Part shown: positions 9,001 to 16,184 of the stretch, in pieces
Position numbering within the stretch: the stretch's first letter is position 1
How the letters are laid out: every line of letters begins with the position of its first letter
Origin: JAKQHY01 sp034429475
Lineage (GTDB): Bacteria > Chloroflexota > Anaerolineae > B4-G1 > SLSP01
Direction: 5' to 3'
Length of the DNA stretch: 35,764 bases
Assembly: GCA_034429475.1 (NCBI GenBank)
Contig: DAOUGD010000282.1
Coordinates: 1 to 35,764 of the forward strand
Made by a program: the position numbers and the translations under genes
Notes under the pieces: generated by a model
The model's database searches: none
Told to the model about the DNA's origin: nothing
Seen by the model: only the letters and a program-made list of their open reading frames with translations

Positions 9001-12000
9001 GTGCGTCAGGTTCGGCTCCAGGGCGGTGGGAGCGAGCAGCCTGGGGGGGACTTTCTGGGGCGGTTCGAGGACGAGGGTGGGTTCGGCGTGCAGGGCGGCC
9101 ACTTCGGGGAACGCTTGCAAGCCCATAAAGGTCGCAGCGTCGGAGGTCTCGACGGCGATCACATTCTCGATCCAGAAGGCTTGGTACTTCACCCCCTGCG
9201 CGTCCAGGTAAGCGCGCACCTCGGCCTGCGAGCGTTCCGCTGCCTGTTGGAGCGTCTCATAGACGTACCAGCCGCGGTCGTGCCAGTTCATCCCGTAGGC
9301 CGGCGAGAGGTCGGCTTGCTCACGCAGGGTGATCAGATAGCTGCCTTTGCCCTCTTTCGCCATCTGCTCCGTCAGCGCGGGGTCAACCCGCAGGGGCGCG
9401 TCGGGCGTGGGAGCTAATTGAACGGACTGGACGGCGCGCGCCGGCGACTGGGTCGCCGGTTGCTCCTCCACGATCTTGAACGCCAGAGGCAGCGTCCCGA
9501 CGTTGGTGACTATCACCGTGCGAGTCACACTGACCGGCTCATCCCCCACGTACAGCGCTTCCGCGAGCGCGGCCTGGCTCAAAACCACGTCTGGGCGGGC
9601 CAACACAAAGTTCTGCGTTGTGGTTTGGGCGTGCTGCATCGTAACGGTGGCCGTGACCGGGGCAGCGTAGCCCTCCGCGCTGGCCGTCAGGCGGTAAGGC
9701 CAGGGCGTCAGTTCTTCGGTGTAGGCCCCGCTGGCGTCGAGCGGGATGTTACTATAGCCGGGCATCCGCTGGAGCCTGTAGGGCGTCACCGGCGGGTTGA
9801 CGCCGTCGTAGTCGTAGACGTGGCCGGTGAGCCAGGCGTACTCCGTGCAGGTTGGGCAAACGTCGAGACGTTCGACGTAGCCGGAATTGTAGCCGCCGTA
9901 GCCATCCACCGACCAGAGCGCGTTGCCGCCGGCATTGGCGACGTTGTCCATACGGCTGTTCGCCATATAGTCCAACTGGATCAAGACCCACTGATTGCCA
10001 TCGAAGTGATAACGTGAAGCCGCGCTTAGATGCGAGAAACTGCTGACAGCGCCGCCCACGATGTAGAAATCGCCATTGACGAAGTCGCCCTCGACGCGAT
10101 AGCGCACCCAACCGCCGGCGACGACCGTGTGCCAGGCGTTGTCGGCGTCATCCCAATAGCGAAGGTCGGACGTGGTGGCGCTGTTGACCCTGCCGGCGCC
10201 CGACCAGAATTGATCGCCGGTGTGGGCGTGATTCACGCCATCCGCCGCGCCCCAGACGGTGGCCGGCATCGCCCCTAGCGTCGCGTTCTCGGCGGCCCAC
10301 GAACCGGGCGCGGTCTGACTGAGGTCGTAGCATTGCGTAGAGGCAAGCGCGCCTGAAGGGTTGTTCTGGCCGCCGCCGACGCACAGCCTCTTGACGCCAT
10401 CCACCGTCCCCACCCACGAGTCGTGGAAGTTGCGGGCGGTGGTGAAGCTGCCCAGTTGGGTGAAGTTGTTGGCGATCGGATCATAGCGGTAGGTTTCGGT
10501 ATAGGTTCCGTTGCCGTTGGTATTCGCGCCGCCGGTGAGGTAGCACAGGTTGGTTTCGGCGTCGTAGGCCCAGTCGGGTTGATAACGCTCGGCCGGGGTG
10601 TTGGTCGCGCCCACCTGCGCCCAGGTGTTGGCGGCGTGATTATAGCCCACAAAGCCCGTCAGGGTGTTGGGGTTATAGGCATCGCCGATGATGTATGTGA
10701 CCCATTGCCCGGCGGCGTTTTGCGCTGTGCAGCCATCGCCGGGGAAGCGTCCGCCGCTCCCGCCGGGGTTGGAATCGGGCGCGGCCTCCCAGGTGGACAA
10801 CGGGTCGGTGGCTTTGTCAAAGGACGCTGTGGCGGATTGGGCGCTCGCCCGCCCCACCGCGCGCACCTGGCCGGTGATGTCCATAGCATCGGGGAAGCAC
10901 GTCGTGGTCGTCAACGTGACGGAGACGCTGATGGCCTCGCCATTCGCCAGCGTCACGGCGACCGGCCCCGTCACCGCGCCGATGGATGGCTCGTCGAGCG
11001 TATAGCTGAGGTCGAACGTGTCCGTCTGATTGGTGTTGTTCAGCAGCGTGAACGCGCGCGTCTGGGACGTGCCGTCGTTGCAGCCGTCAAAGGACATCAG
11101 AGACGGCGTCCATTGCACGGGCTGCGTTGCGTAGCCGTAGACGCTGACCGCGCTGACCGCGACTTCCACGGACGTATCCGTATTCGTGAGGGTCGCCGTG
11201 TTGGTGATGGCCTCGGCCCAGGCGAGGCCGTCTGTGTTCACGGTAAACGTGACCAGGGCGGCGGCGAAGGGCGCGACGCTCCCATTCCAGCGGACGGCGT
11301 CGGCAGCACTGTCGTAGCTGCACGCGCCGGACGAGCACGCCACCGATCCGGCGTTGTAGGTCACGTTGGCGGGGATGGGGTCTTCCAGGAAGGCGGCGGC
11401 CGTCCCGTAGCCGGTGTTGGCAATGTGAACGGTGTACGTCAGCGGCCTGCCGGGCGGGGTGGAGGCCGGGGCGGTTTTGGTCGAGCGGCTCAGGTCGGGG
11501 TCTCCTACCGGCGTCCACCGATAAGTCAGTCCCAGCGTCGGCGAGACCGTGGGACTCAGGAGCATCGTGCTCAGGGAGGACGTGCCGGCAGCCGAGTTCG
11601 CCCAATCGGGGTTGGCGGCGCGGGTCTGGTAATCGCTGCTGGTGACGCCGCGAATGCCGACCTGCGGCGTGCGGGCGGTGCTGTCTTTGGTGAACGGCCC
11701 GTAGATAAACTCGATCACGTCGGTCGTCTCGTAGAGCTTGAGTTGAAAGGTGAAGGATTCCGCTCCGACGGGCGCGTCCTCCGCGCGGTGATCCTTCCAT
11801 TGGACGGTATACACCCGGTTGGGCGCAGTCCCGGTGACGCCGCGCCGCACCTCGCTGGCGGGATTGCCCTCCAACGCCATCCCTAGCGGCGCCAGTGCAT
11901 TGGCGCATAACGAACTTGCGTTGCCGATCGGATTCGGCGCGCAGTAAAGGCCTACCGTGCCATCACCCATCAGCACAAAGCCCTCCGAGCTAATCCGCAC

Positions 12001-12339
12001 GTCTGTGTAGGCGACGCCATTGTAATGGAAGGTAAAGCCAAGGGTCGCGCCTATCATAAACGAGCCGCCGCTGTTGACGAGACCGGTGGTCAGTTCCGTA
12101 TAGCTTCCGGCAGGCGAGCTAAAAGTGTAGCCGGTCTTCACCTCCGAGAGTGGCGTCACGCCGGCCGGTTGCGGGGCGATGGATTCCTCAACTCGCTGCG
12201 GGGCGACGGACTCCTCAACAAGTTGAGGAGTCGTCGTTGTCGTCAGCGATTCCGGCTGCGGCGGAGACGCCTGGACAGGGCTGCTATTCAGCAGCAAGAG
12301 GACAACCAACAGCAAATTCAAATAACGTAAGGCTTTCAT
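6055..12339 (-). CDS. Giant exported subtilase (S8) mosaic protein with LamG domain and C-terminal anchor
   Basis: A 2094-aa protein. Order by residue: signal peptide 1-24; beta domain; DUF11-like repeat about 290-390; Kelch-like propeller about 545-825 (YRYDPIANN, CVGGG); carboxypeptidase-regulatory-like fold with GHVYDYDG near 835; an I9-like pro-domain about 993-1091; S8 catalytic domain with Asp1135 (NIDTGV), His1184 (AHGSH), oxyanion Asn1253 (NNSWG) and Ser1376 (GTSMAAPHVAG); beta regions; LamG about 1648-1848; hydrophobic tail followed by RRRRR. All catalytic residues are present, so it should be an active secreted or surface serine protease. GGAGGTGG 7 nt upstream fixes the start at 12339; the frame extends to a TTG at 12432 without support. 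No P domain follows the protease domain; one occurs in the giant protein at 16589-32116. The promoter is shared in design with the 16185 operon. Confidence 0.9.
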   Translation of the reverse strand: MKALRYLNLLLVVLLLLNSSPVQASPPQPESLTTTTTPQLVEESVAPQRVEESIAPQPAGVTPLSEVKTGYTFSSPAGSYTELTTGLVNSGGSFMIGATLGFTFHYNGVAYTDVRISSEGFVLMGDGTVGLYCAPNPIGNASSLCANALAPLGMALEGNPASEVRRGVTGTAPNRVYTVQWKDHRAEDAPVGAESFTFQLKLYETTDVIEFIYGPFTKDSTARTPQVGIRGVTSSDYQTRAANPDWANSAAGTSSLSTMLLSPTVSPTLGLTYRWTPVGDPDLSRSTKTAPASTPPGRPLTYTVHIANTGYGTAAAFLEDPIPANVTYNAGSVACSSGACSYDSAADAVRWNGSVAPFAAALVTFTVNTDGLAWAEAITNTATLTNTDTSVEVAVSAVSVYGYATQPVQWTPSLMSFDGCNDGTSQTRAFTLLNNTNQTDTFDLSYTLDEPSIGAVTGPVAVTLANGEAISVSVTLTTTTCFPDAMDITGQVRAVGRASAQSATASFDKATDPLSTWEAAPDSNPGGSGGRFPGDGCTAQNAAGQWVTYIIGDAYNPNTLTGFVGYNHAANTWAQVGATNTPAERYQPDWAYDAETNLCYLTGGANTNGNGTYTETYRYDPIANNFTQLGSFTTARNFHDSWVGTVDGVKRLCVGGGQNNPSGALASTQCYDLSQTAPGSWAAENATLGAMPATVWGAADGVNHAHTGDQFWSGAGRVNSATTSDLRYWDDADNAWHTVVAGGWVRYRVEGDFVNGDFYIVGGAVSSFSHLSAASRYHFDGNQWVLIQLDYMANSRMDNVANAGGNALWSVDGYGGYNSGYVERLDVCPTCTEYAWLTGHVYDYDGVNPPVTPYRLQRMPGYSNIPLDASGAYTEELTPWPYRLTASAEGYAAPVTATVTMQHAQTTTQNFVLARPDVVLSQAALAEALYVGDEPVSVTRTVIVTNVGTLPLAFKIVEEQPATQSPARAVQSVQLAPTPDAPLRVDPALTEQMAKEGKGSYLITLREQADLSPAYGMNWHDRGWYVYETLQQAAERSQAEVRAYLDAQGVKYQAFWIENVIAVETSDAATFMGLQAFPEVAALHAEPTLVLEPPQKVPPRLLAPTALEPNLTHIKADQVWAQGITGAGIVVANIDTGVRYTHQALVAQYRGNLGGGNFNHAYNWFDPYDLSDAPNDADLVSPAHGSHTMGTMVGDDGAGNQIGVAPDAQWIACQGFNPAGTPCNLLACGQFLAAPTDTAGHNPNPDMRPHIVNNSWGDCSTPGEYFGWFESVVNSWHAAGIYPVFANGNSDANCPVSGLGKVLSPAASARVTAVGALGRADGALASYSLWGPTDQVDTWNPLGYPNLKPQVSAPGTNRSADGSAGDAGYADASGTSMAAPHVAGVIALMWSAAPCMIGNYTDTETILMQTAMTTTTPGYPGSPWDGPSGRPNQATGWGEVDALAAVSAAQTYCEYNWNPWVNTAPTQAQVAPTAAAPVEVGFTCTPDDVLKAQPQTSQLTLRDNDPAEDALSLSLECRPAALRLSQLAPASAASGEVINLELVIRSDGQFSDTAVLTNPLPSGLTFAGSYAATAGAMEVSNDVITWTTTTAPPATLPDIVTLTVAARVTGDYVWNGSLGTAWDAAGNWTAAAQRNVAWLAWEERNGPALHLPLDEAPGATTFADSSGNGNPGACSGGGCPRAGVTGKQGQAAQFDGADDVITVADAPTLRNASFTVSAWFRWDGVGTDNVNFLTAKGTENMELHTGGDAGVNGLRFIPAGYSATYVDAANVIAAGWNHVAAAYDGSMATLYVNGVLVGSRTGISGGNNLTTDATALHIGRRSDGTYPFDGAIDDVRVYNRVLSAGEIARLAAWWEGRTSSARTVAVTGLPGLYANVTLPAGAPAYPTLNVNAGVNALTLQAGSSLTLPAGVTLTVESSIVNSGALFIQRDAPGGTPTFFHLTNSARSVRYYGAQLTPAAALGLTWVEIRGNAECTTDDPGDTVNRCVRITPTNPGVTATVRVYYLPGELDGQSSGALRMWQWQSGGWVALTGTAGSNDVTGNTAVWGADAPLVLRATDAPTAVGLRSFAAGAAYKGWLLLVLGGAAVVFRRRRR

Positions 12340-12390
12340 AAAGTTCCACCTCCAAAAATAGCAGGATTTACGGAAGGATAGGATCAGAAA

Positions 12391-12408
12391 TCCGTTGAAT
12401 CCGTTGAC
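12391..12408. repeat. TCCGTTGAA nonamer pair
   Basis: Two tandem nonamers, TCCGTTGAA and TCCGTTGAC, of the same family as 2537-2563. They lie in the predicted 5' untranslated leader of the subtilase gene. Confidence 0.7.
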
Positions 12409-12445
12409 AAAAATTTTCATTGACAAAATCAATCATACCCCCTTC

Positions 12446-12474
12446 ATTTAACCAAAGACTATCCTGAGTCGCAA
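12446..12474 (-). promoter_or_regulatory. Candidate promoter of the subtilase gene
   Basis: On the minus strand TTGCGA (12474-12469) and TTAAAT (12451-12446) are separated by exactly 17 nt. The TTGCG part is the end of the 63-bp element shared with 16092-16154, where the same TTGCG has a -10-like TAAAGT at the same 17-nt spacing. The predicted start near 12439 leaves a leader of about 100 nt. Both boxes are weak matches to the sigma-70 consensus, as expected for an activator-dependent promoter. Confidence 0.55.
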
Positions 12475-12532
12475 TGGAGAAAACAGGGGTGTAGGAAGGG
12501 AAGAAAATGACCAGTCGCACTGGTCAAAAATG
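12470..12532 (-). promoter_or_regulatory. 63-bp conserved regulatory element, copy A
   Basis: It aligns without gaps to the reverse complement of 16092-16154 over 63 nt, with 49 identical positions by hand count, including an uninterrupted 20-nt block (CGCAATGGAGAAAACAGGGG at 12470-12489). It lies between the divergent subtilase and histidine kinase genes and is oriented toward the subtilase gene exactly as copy B is oriented toward the 16185 gene. Confidence 0.85.
12508..12526. promoter_or_regulatory. Palindromic operator TGACCA-N7-TGGTCA
   Basis: TGACCAGTCGCACTGGTCA is a perfect 8-bp inverted repeat with a 3-nt centre. Its centre lies about 78 nt upstream of the predicted subtilase start and about 60 nt upstream of the predicted kinase start, both usual activator distances. 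The adjacent NarL-type regulator is the obvious candidate ligand, by inference. Confidence 0.7.
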
Positions 12533-12560
12533 CGGTATGGCTTTTCCAATCCTCCGCCTG

Positions 12561-12569
12561 TGCTAGAAT
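12561..12569 (+). promoter_or_regulatory. Candidate extended -10 of the histidine kinase gene
   Basis: TGCTAGAAT is an extended -10 (TGn plus TAGAAT, 5 of 6 matches). No clear -35 box is present. The ATG at 12578 lies 8 nt after it and has no Shine-Dalgarno, so the transcript is probably leaderless. Confidence 0.55.
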
Positions 12570-12577
12570 GAACAGCC

Positions 12578-15331
12578 ATGACGAGTCATCCGATCTTTCT
12601 TTTTTCTCCCCCGGCCGTCGGCTTTTTGCCGATTCTTCTGCTACACTTGAGTAGCCTGTTCTACCTGCTCAGCCTCAAGCGCAAATCCAACGCCACCTGG
12701 CTCTTCACCGGGTGGATGGCGTGTCTGACCCTGGTGGCCGTCTCCAAGCTGCTGGGATATGGCCTTTACGATCTGCGCGGCGGCTACGTGAATTGGATCG
12801 GCGGCATGGTCGGCTCGTTAGCCGGGCTGGTTTGCCTGCTCCAGTTCGTCTACCGTTTCCCGCGCCTGCACTTTCCCCGCGAAGCGCGTGGGGCGCTTTG
12901 GGTGTCCCTGGGCGCGACCGCTGGCATCCTGGCTTTGCTGGTCTACGAAGCCATCACGCCCCCGGTCTACCCGCTCTACGATTTTCAGCAATTCCTCTAT
13001 GGCGTCATCCATTCCCGCTACGCCCGCGCCCTGACTTCGGTGAATATCTTTGGGGTACTCCATCCCAGCGGGTACTTGTGGGCATTCCTGGTATGCTTGC
13101 GTCAAGTTGCTCAGAGTGCCAAAGCCGATCAGTGCGGGCTTTTATCCGCGTTGTGGCGTCCTCCCAATCGTGAGGCGCGCGCCGCGCGCGCCTTTGCCCT
13201 CGCGCTGCTGATCGTGTTTCTGCCGGTCATCACCTCGACGTTAGAATCCGAGCGCCTGCTGCCGGTGGGCAGCCTCACCGTGACTTATCTGCTGGCGCAG
13301 TTCGCGCTGGTCGTCACCCATCTCAATCACTCCCCCGAACCCTCGTCGGTGCTCGTCAAACTGGTGGGGATTGTGCTGGTGGCCCTCCTGATGGTTTTGG
13401 GCGTTGCCAATCTGATCATCCTCAACCTGCACCGGGCGGCTTACGATCAGACGCGGCAAGCCGAGCTGGCTCATATCCAGACTTTGATTCAAAGCGACCG
13501 GCTGGAAACGACCCCGGCAATGGATGAGGCGCTTGCCGACGTGCGATACATCGCGTCGCGGCCGGCGGCCGGCGGCGTTTTCCCCGCCACGTACCGGATG
13601 CTTTTTTCGCGCCAGGCAGACTTGACGGCTCAGAGGTTGCTTGACCAAGAAGATTTCTTCAAGCGCGCGTTGGTACAGCCGGTCGTGCAACTGGCTGTGG
13701 CGCACGAAAACCCCTGGATCAAGTCTCAAGATGTGTACGCAACGATCAATGATCCTGACGCTATGCCCCTGGGCGGCCTGGCCTATCGGGGCGTTTACGC
13801 TGATCCCGACCACCAGATTATCCGGTATACCTTTCGCCTGGATGAGACGTTATACGAGGTCGGGTACAGTTACCGGGCCTATCGCCAGATGCTTCACCAA
13901 AAAGCTCTCCCCCTGGTCGTGGGAACTGTGACCGTGGCGCTGCTGACGCCGCTAGTGCTCCTGCTCTTCTTCCGCGTCAACCTGCTGGATCCGCTCCGGG
14001 ACTTGTTGCGCGGTGTGACCCAGATTAACGCCGGCGACTTGAACACGACGGTCCCTGTCCGGGTGGAAGACGAAATCGGCTTTCTGGCGCACTCCTTCAA
14101 TGGGATGGTGGGATCGCTGCAAACGCTCACGACCAGTCTGCGCCAGGAGATTGCGGAACGCCGGCGCGCGGAGGCCGAGGTGCGGGCGCTCAACGTCACC
14201 CTGGAGCGGCGCGTGACCGACCGCACGCGCGAGCTATCCGCGTTGTACCAGGTTTCGGCTGTGACCGGTCAGGATTTGGCCCTACCCACTTTGCTGACCG
14301 AGTTGTTGGCGCGGACGATGGCGGCCGTGAGTGGAGAGGGCGGCGGGGCGTATCTGTTGGAAGGGGCGACGTTGCGGCTGCTCGCGCAGCAGGCTATTCC
14401 ACCGGAGGCGGTGCGCCGCTTGCAGAGCTTGCCAGCCAATGACACGCTAGTGAGCTGGGTGATTGAACAGCGTGAGCCGTTGTTAATTCCCAATGTGCGG
14501 GATGACCCGCGCACACCGGAAGCCTTGCGCGAGGCCGGCGCATTGACGCTGATCCTGCTGCCTTTGCAGGCCGGGGAACAAGTAGAGGGGCTGCTGGGCC
14601 TGGTGCGCCAGGCCGGAAAGACGTTCAACCTCGAAGAGATTGCGCTCCTTTCCTCGATTGCCGACCAGATGGGGCAGGCCATCGAGAATGACCGGCTGCA
14701 CCAACAGGCGCGGCAGGTGAGCGTACTCGAAGAGCGGGAACGCATCGCGCGCGCCCTGCACGACTCCGTCACCCAATCACTCTACGGTCTGACGACGTTG
14801 ACCGAGGCCGGGCAGGCGCAACTTGAAAGCGGCGCCGGGGACGCCGTCGCGCGCACCCTGGCGCGCATCGGCGAAACCATCCGCCAGGCGCTCCGCGAGA
14901 TGCGGTTGTTCATCCACCAACTGCGCCCGCCGGAGCTGGAAGAAGAGGGGCTGATAGGCGCGCTGCATCAACGGCTGGCCGCCGTCGAAGGCCGCTCCAA
15001 TATCCAGGCCCGCCTGCTGGTGGATGAAACCGTCCCTGCCTCGCTGCCTGCGTCGGTACAGGAAGCCTGCTACCGGATCGCCAACGAGGCGCTGAACAAC
15101 GCGCTGCGGCACGCGCGCGCCACCGAGGTGACGCTCACCTTGCGCGAGGCGGCGGGGCAGTTGCGCATGGCGATTGTGGACAATGGCAGCGGCTTTGATC
15201 CCCACGCGCAGGACGCCGGCGGAATGGGCTTGCGTAATATGGAAGCGTATGCCGCCCAAATCGGCGCGGAGTTGCACATCACCTCCGCGCCCGGCACAGG
15301 TACATGCATTGAAATTGTACTTTCTCTGTGA
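12578..15331 (+). CDS. Membrane sensor histidine kinase (HAMP-GAF-HisKA_3-HATPase)
   Basis: A 917-aa protein. The N-terminal third (to about residue 285) is a polytopic membrane region of about seven or eight hydrophobic segments. A sensor segment of about 165 residues follows (290-455), bounded by a second membrane helix (LPLVVGTVTVALLTPLVLLL). Then come HAMP (about 466-518, LLDPLRDLL...), a coiled linker, GAF (about 554-704), the HisKA_3 dimerisation helix with the phospho-acceptor His728 in RIARALHDSV, and HATPase_c with the N-box (NEALNNALRHA) and DNGSGFD. This is the NarX/DegS/LiaS class that signals to NarL-type regulators; one is encoded 39 nt downstream. The signal is unknown. The start lacks a Shine-Dalgarno and sits 8 nt after a -10-like box. 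The stop codon lies inside a nonamer repeat. Confidence 0.92.
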   Translation: MTSHPIFLFSPPAVGFLPILLLHLSSLFYLLSLKRKSNATWLFTGWMACLTLVAVSKLLGYGLYDLRGGYVNWIGGMVGSLAGLVCLLQFVYRFPRLHFPREARGALWVSLGATAGILALLVYEAITPPVYPLYDFQQFLYGVIHSRYARALTSVNIFGVLHPSGYLWAFLVCLRQVAQSAKADQCGLLSALWRPPNREARAARAFALALLIVFLPVITSTLESERLLPVGSLTVTYLLAQFALVVTHLNHSPEPSSVLVKLVGIVLVALLMVLGVANLIILNLHRAAYDQTRQAELAHIQTLIQSDRLETTPAMDEALADVRYIASRPAAGGVFPATYRMLFSRQADLTAQRLLDQEDFFKRALVQPVVQLAVAHENPWIKSQDVYATINDPDAMPLGGLAYRGVYADPDHQIIRYTFRLDETLYEVGYSYRAYRQMLHQKALPLVVGTVTVALLTPLVLLLFFRVNLLDPLRDLLRGVTQINAGDLNTTVPVRVEDEIGFLAHSFNGMVGSLQTLTTSLRQEIAERRRAEAEVRALNVTLERRVTDRTRELSALYQVSAVTGQDLALPTLLTELLARTMAAVSGEGGGAYLLEGATLRLLAQQAIPPEAVRRLQSLPANDTLVSWVIEQREPLLIPNVRDDPRTPEALREAGALTLILLPLQAGEQVEGLLGLVRQAGKTFNLEEIALLSSIADQMGQAIENDRLHQQARQVSVLEERERIARALHDSVTQSLYGLTTLTEAGQAQLESGAGDAVARTLARIGETIRQALREMRLFIHQLRPPELEEEGLIGALHQRLAAVEGRSNIQARLLVDETVPASLPASVQEACYRIANEALNNALRHARATEVTLTLREAAGQLRMAIVDNGSGFDPHAQDAGGMGLRNMEAYAAQIGAELHITSAPGTGTCIEIVLSL

Positions 15332-15351
15332 ATTCTGTGTTCTCTGTGGCT
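15325..15351. repeat. TCTGTG nonamer tandem repeat
   Basis: Three 9-nt units with a TCTGTG core (TCTGTGAAT, TCTGTGTTC, TCTGTGGCT) in exact phase. The TGA stop of the kinase gene (15329-15331) is inside the first unit. It fills most of the kinase-regulator gap. Confidence 0.75.
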
Positions 15352-15370
15352 GGTAATAGGGGGACTCACC

Positions 15371-16024
15371 ATGGCTAAACTACGCATCCTGATTGCCGAC
15401 GATCACGCGATCGTGCGGGAAGGGCTGGCGGCGATTCTGGCCGTGCAGCCGGATATGGAGCTGGTGGGCGAGGCGACCAACGGGGTCGAGGCCGTCTCGT
15501 TGGCGCGCTCTCTGCGCCCAGATGTGATTCTGCTTGACCTGATGATGCCGCGCAAAGACGGCGTGCAGGCCATCATCGAAATCAAGCAAACCGACTCAGC
15601 GGCGCGCATCCTGGTGCTGACCAGCTTCGCCGACGACGAAAAAGTCTTCCCGGCGATTAAGTCCGGCGCGCTCGGCTACCTGCTCAAAGACACGCCGCGC
15701 GCGCAATTGCTCCAGGCCATCCGCGACGTGGCCGAAGGCCGCGCGCACCTCCACCCGGCCATCGCCCTCAAAGTGATGCGCGAGCTGGGCCACCCTGCCG
15801 ACCTGCCTCCCACCGCCGAGCCGCTCACCGAGCGCGAGCTGGACACCCTACGCCTCATCGCGCGCGGGCTGAGCAACCAGGAAATCGCCGCCGCCCTGGG
15901 CATCCACGAGCGCACCGTCGCCAAATACATCACCAGCATCCTCGACAAACTCCACCTCGCCAACCGCACCCAGGCCGCGTTGTATGCGCTGCGGCAAGGG
16001 TTGGCCGAGTTGGGAAATAAGTAA
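15371..16024 (+). CDS. NarL/FixJ family response regulator (receiver plus LuxR HTH)
   Basis: A 217-aa protein of normal family length. The receiver domain has the acidic pair Asp10-Asp11, phospho-acceptor Asp56 (VILLDLMMP), Thr84 (ILVLTSF) and Lys106 (YLLKD), so it should be fully functional. The LuxR-type helix-turn-helix occupies about residues 149-210 (LTERELDTLRLIARGLSNQEI and TVAKYITSILDKL). It is translated from its own Shine-Dalgarno (AGGGGG), 39 nt after the kinase stop, and is its evident partner. The likely targets are the TGACCA-N7-YGGTCA sites on both sides of this gene pair (12508-12526 and 16098-16116). The last codons and stop (GNK-stop) lie within a heptamer series that runs on into a 40-nt palindrome. 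Confidence 0.93.
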   Translation: MAKLRILIADDHAIVREGLAAILAVQPDMELVGEATNGVEAVSLARSLRPDVILLDLMMPRKDGVQAIIEIKQTDSAARILVLTSFADDEKVFPAIKSGALGYLLKDTPRAQLLQAIRDVAEGRAHLHPAIALKVMRELGHPADLPPTAEPLTERELDTLRLIARGLSNQEIAAALGIHERTVAKYITSILDKLHLANRTQAALYALRQGLAELGNK

Positions 16025-16067
16025 AAAGAAATGAGAAATGAGTGACGGGTCACTCATTTCTCATTTC
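16014..16067. repeat. Heptamer series with perfect 40-nt palindrome at the regulator 3' end
   Basis: Four in-phase heptamers, GAAATAA, GTAAAAA, GAAATGA and GAAATGA (16014-16041), begin inside the regulator gene and include its stop. GAAATGAGAAATGAGTGAC (16028-16046) is perfectly complementary to 16049-16067 around a 2-nt centre, giving a 19-bp inverted repeat. TCATTCC and CCATTAC units continue beyond it. It probably acts as the terminator of the kinase-regulator transcript; on the minus strand it is followed by five U residues. Confidence 0.85.
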
Positions 16068-16091
16068 TCATTCCCCATTACTTCTCTTGGT

Positions 16092-16154
16092 CATTTTTGA
16101 CCACCCGCCCCGGTCATTTCCTCCCCGGCCCATCCCCCTGTTTTCTCCATTGCG
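16092..16154 (+). promoter_or_regulatory. 63-bp conserved regulatory element, copy B
   Basis: This is the second copy of the element at 12470-12532, in inverted orientation, so that relative to the downstream genes (16185 and 16589) it faces the same way as copy A faces the subtilase gene. It contains TGACCA-N7-CGGTCA (16098-16116) and the complement of the 20-nt identical block, ending in ATTGCG. Just upstream an additional overlapping palindrome, TGGTCATTTTTGACCA (16088-16103), gives three half-sites where copy A has two. Confidence 0.85.
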
Positions 16155-16178
16155 CGGCGTCGGCGTTTTTGCTAAAGT
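16150..16178 (+). promoter_or_regulatory. Candidate promoter of the pseudo-receiver/giant protein operon
   Basis: TTGCGC (16150-16155) and TAAAGT (16173-16178) are separated by 17 nt, and a TG lies one base before the -10 box. Predicted initiation falls at or next to the ATG at 16185, so the mRNA is likely leaderless. The arrangement matches the subtilase promoter at 12446-12474. Confidence 0.58.
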
Positions 16179-16184
16179 GGGAAC

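Noticed and set aside
12404..12425. Two TTGACA boxes on the plus strand as a kinase promoter
   Set aside because: No acceptable -10 box lies 16-18 nt downstream of either, and a better extended -10 sits next to the kinase start.
12340..12432. TTG start at 12432 for the subtilase gene
   Set aside because: It lies almost on the predicted transcription start; GGAGGTGG and a clean signal peptide support 12339.
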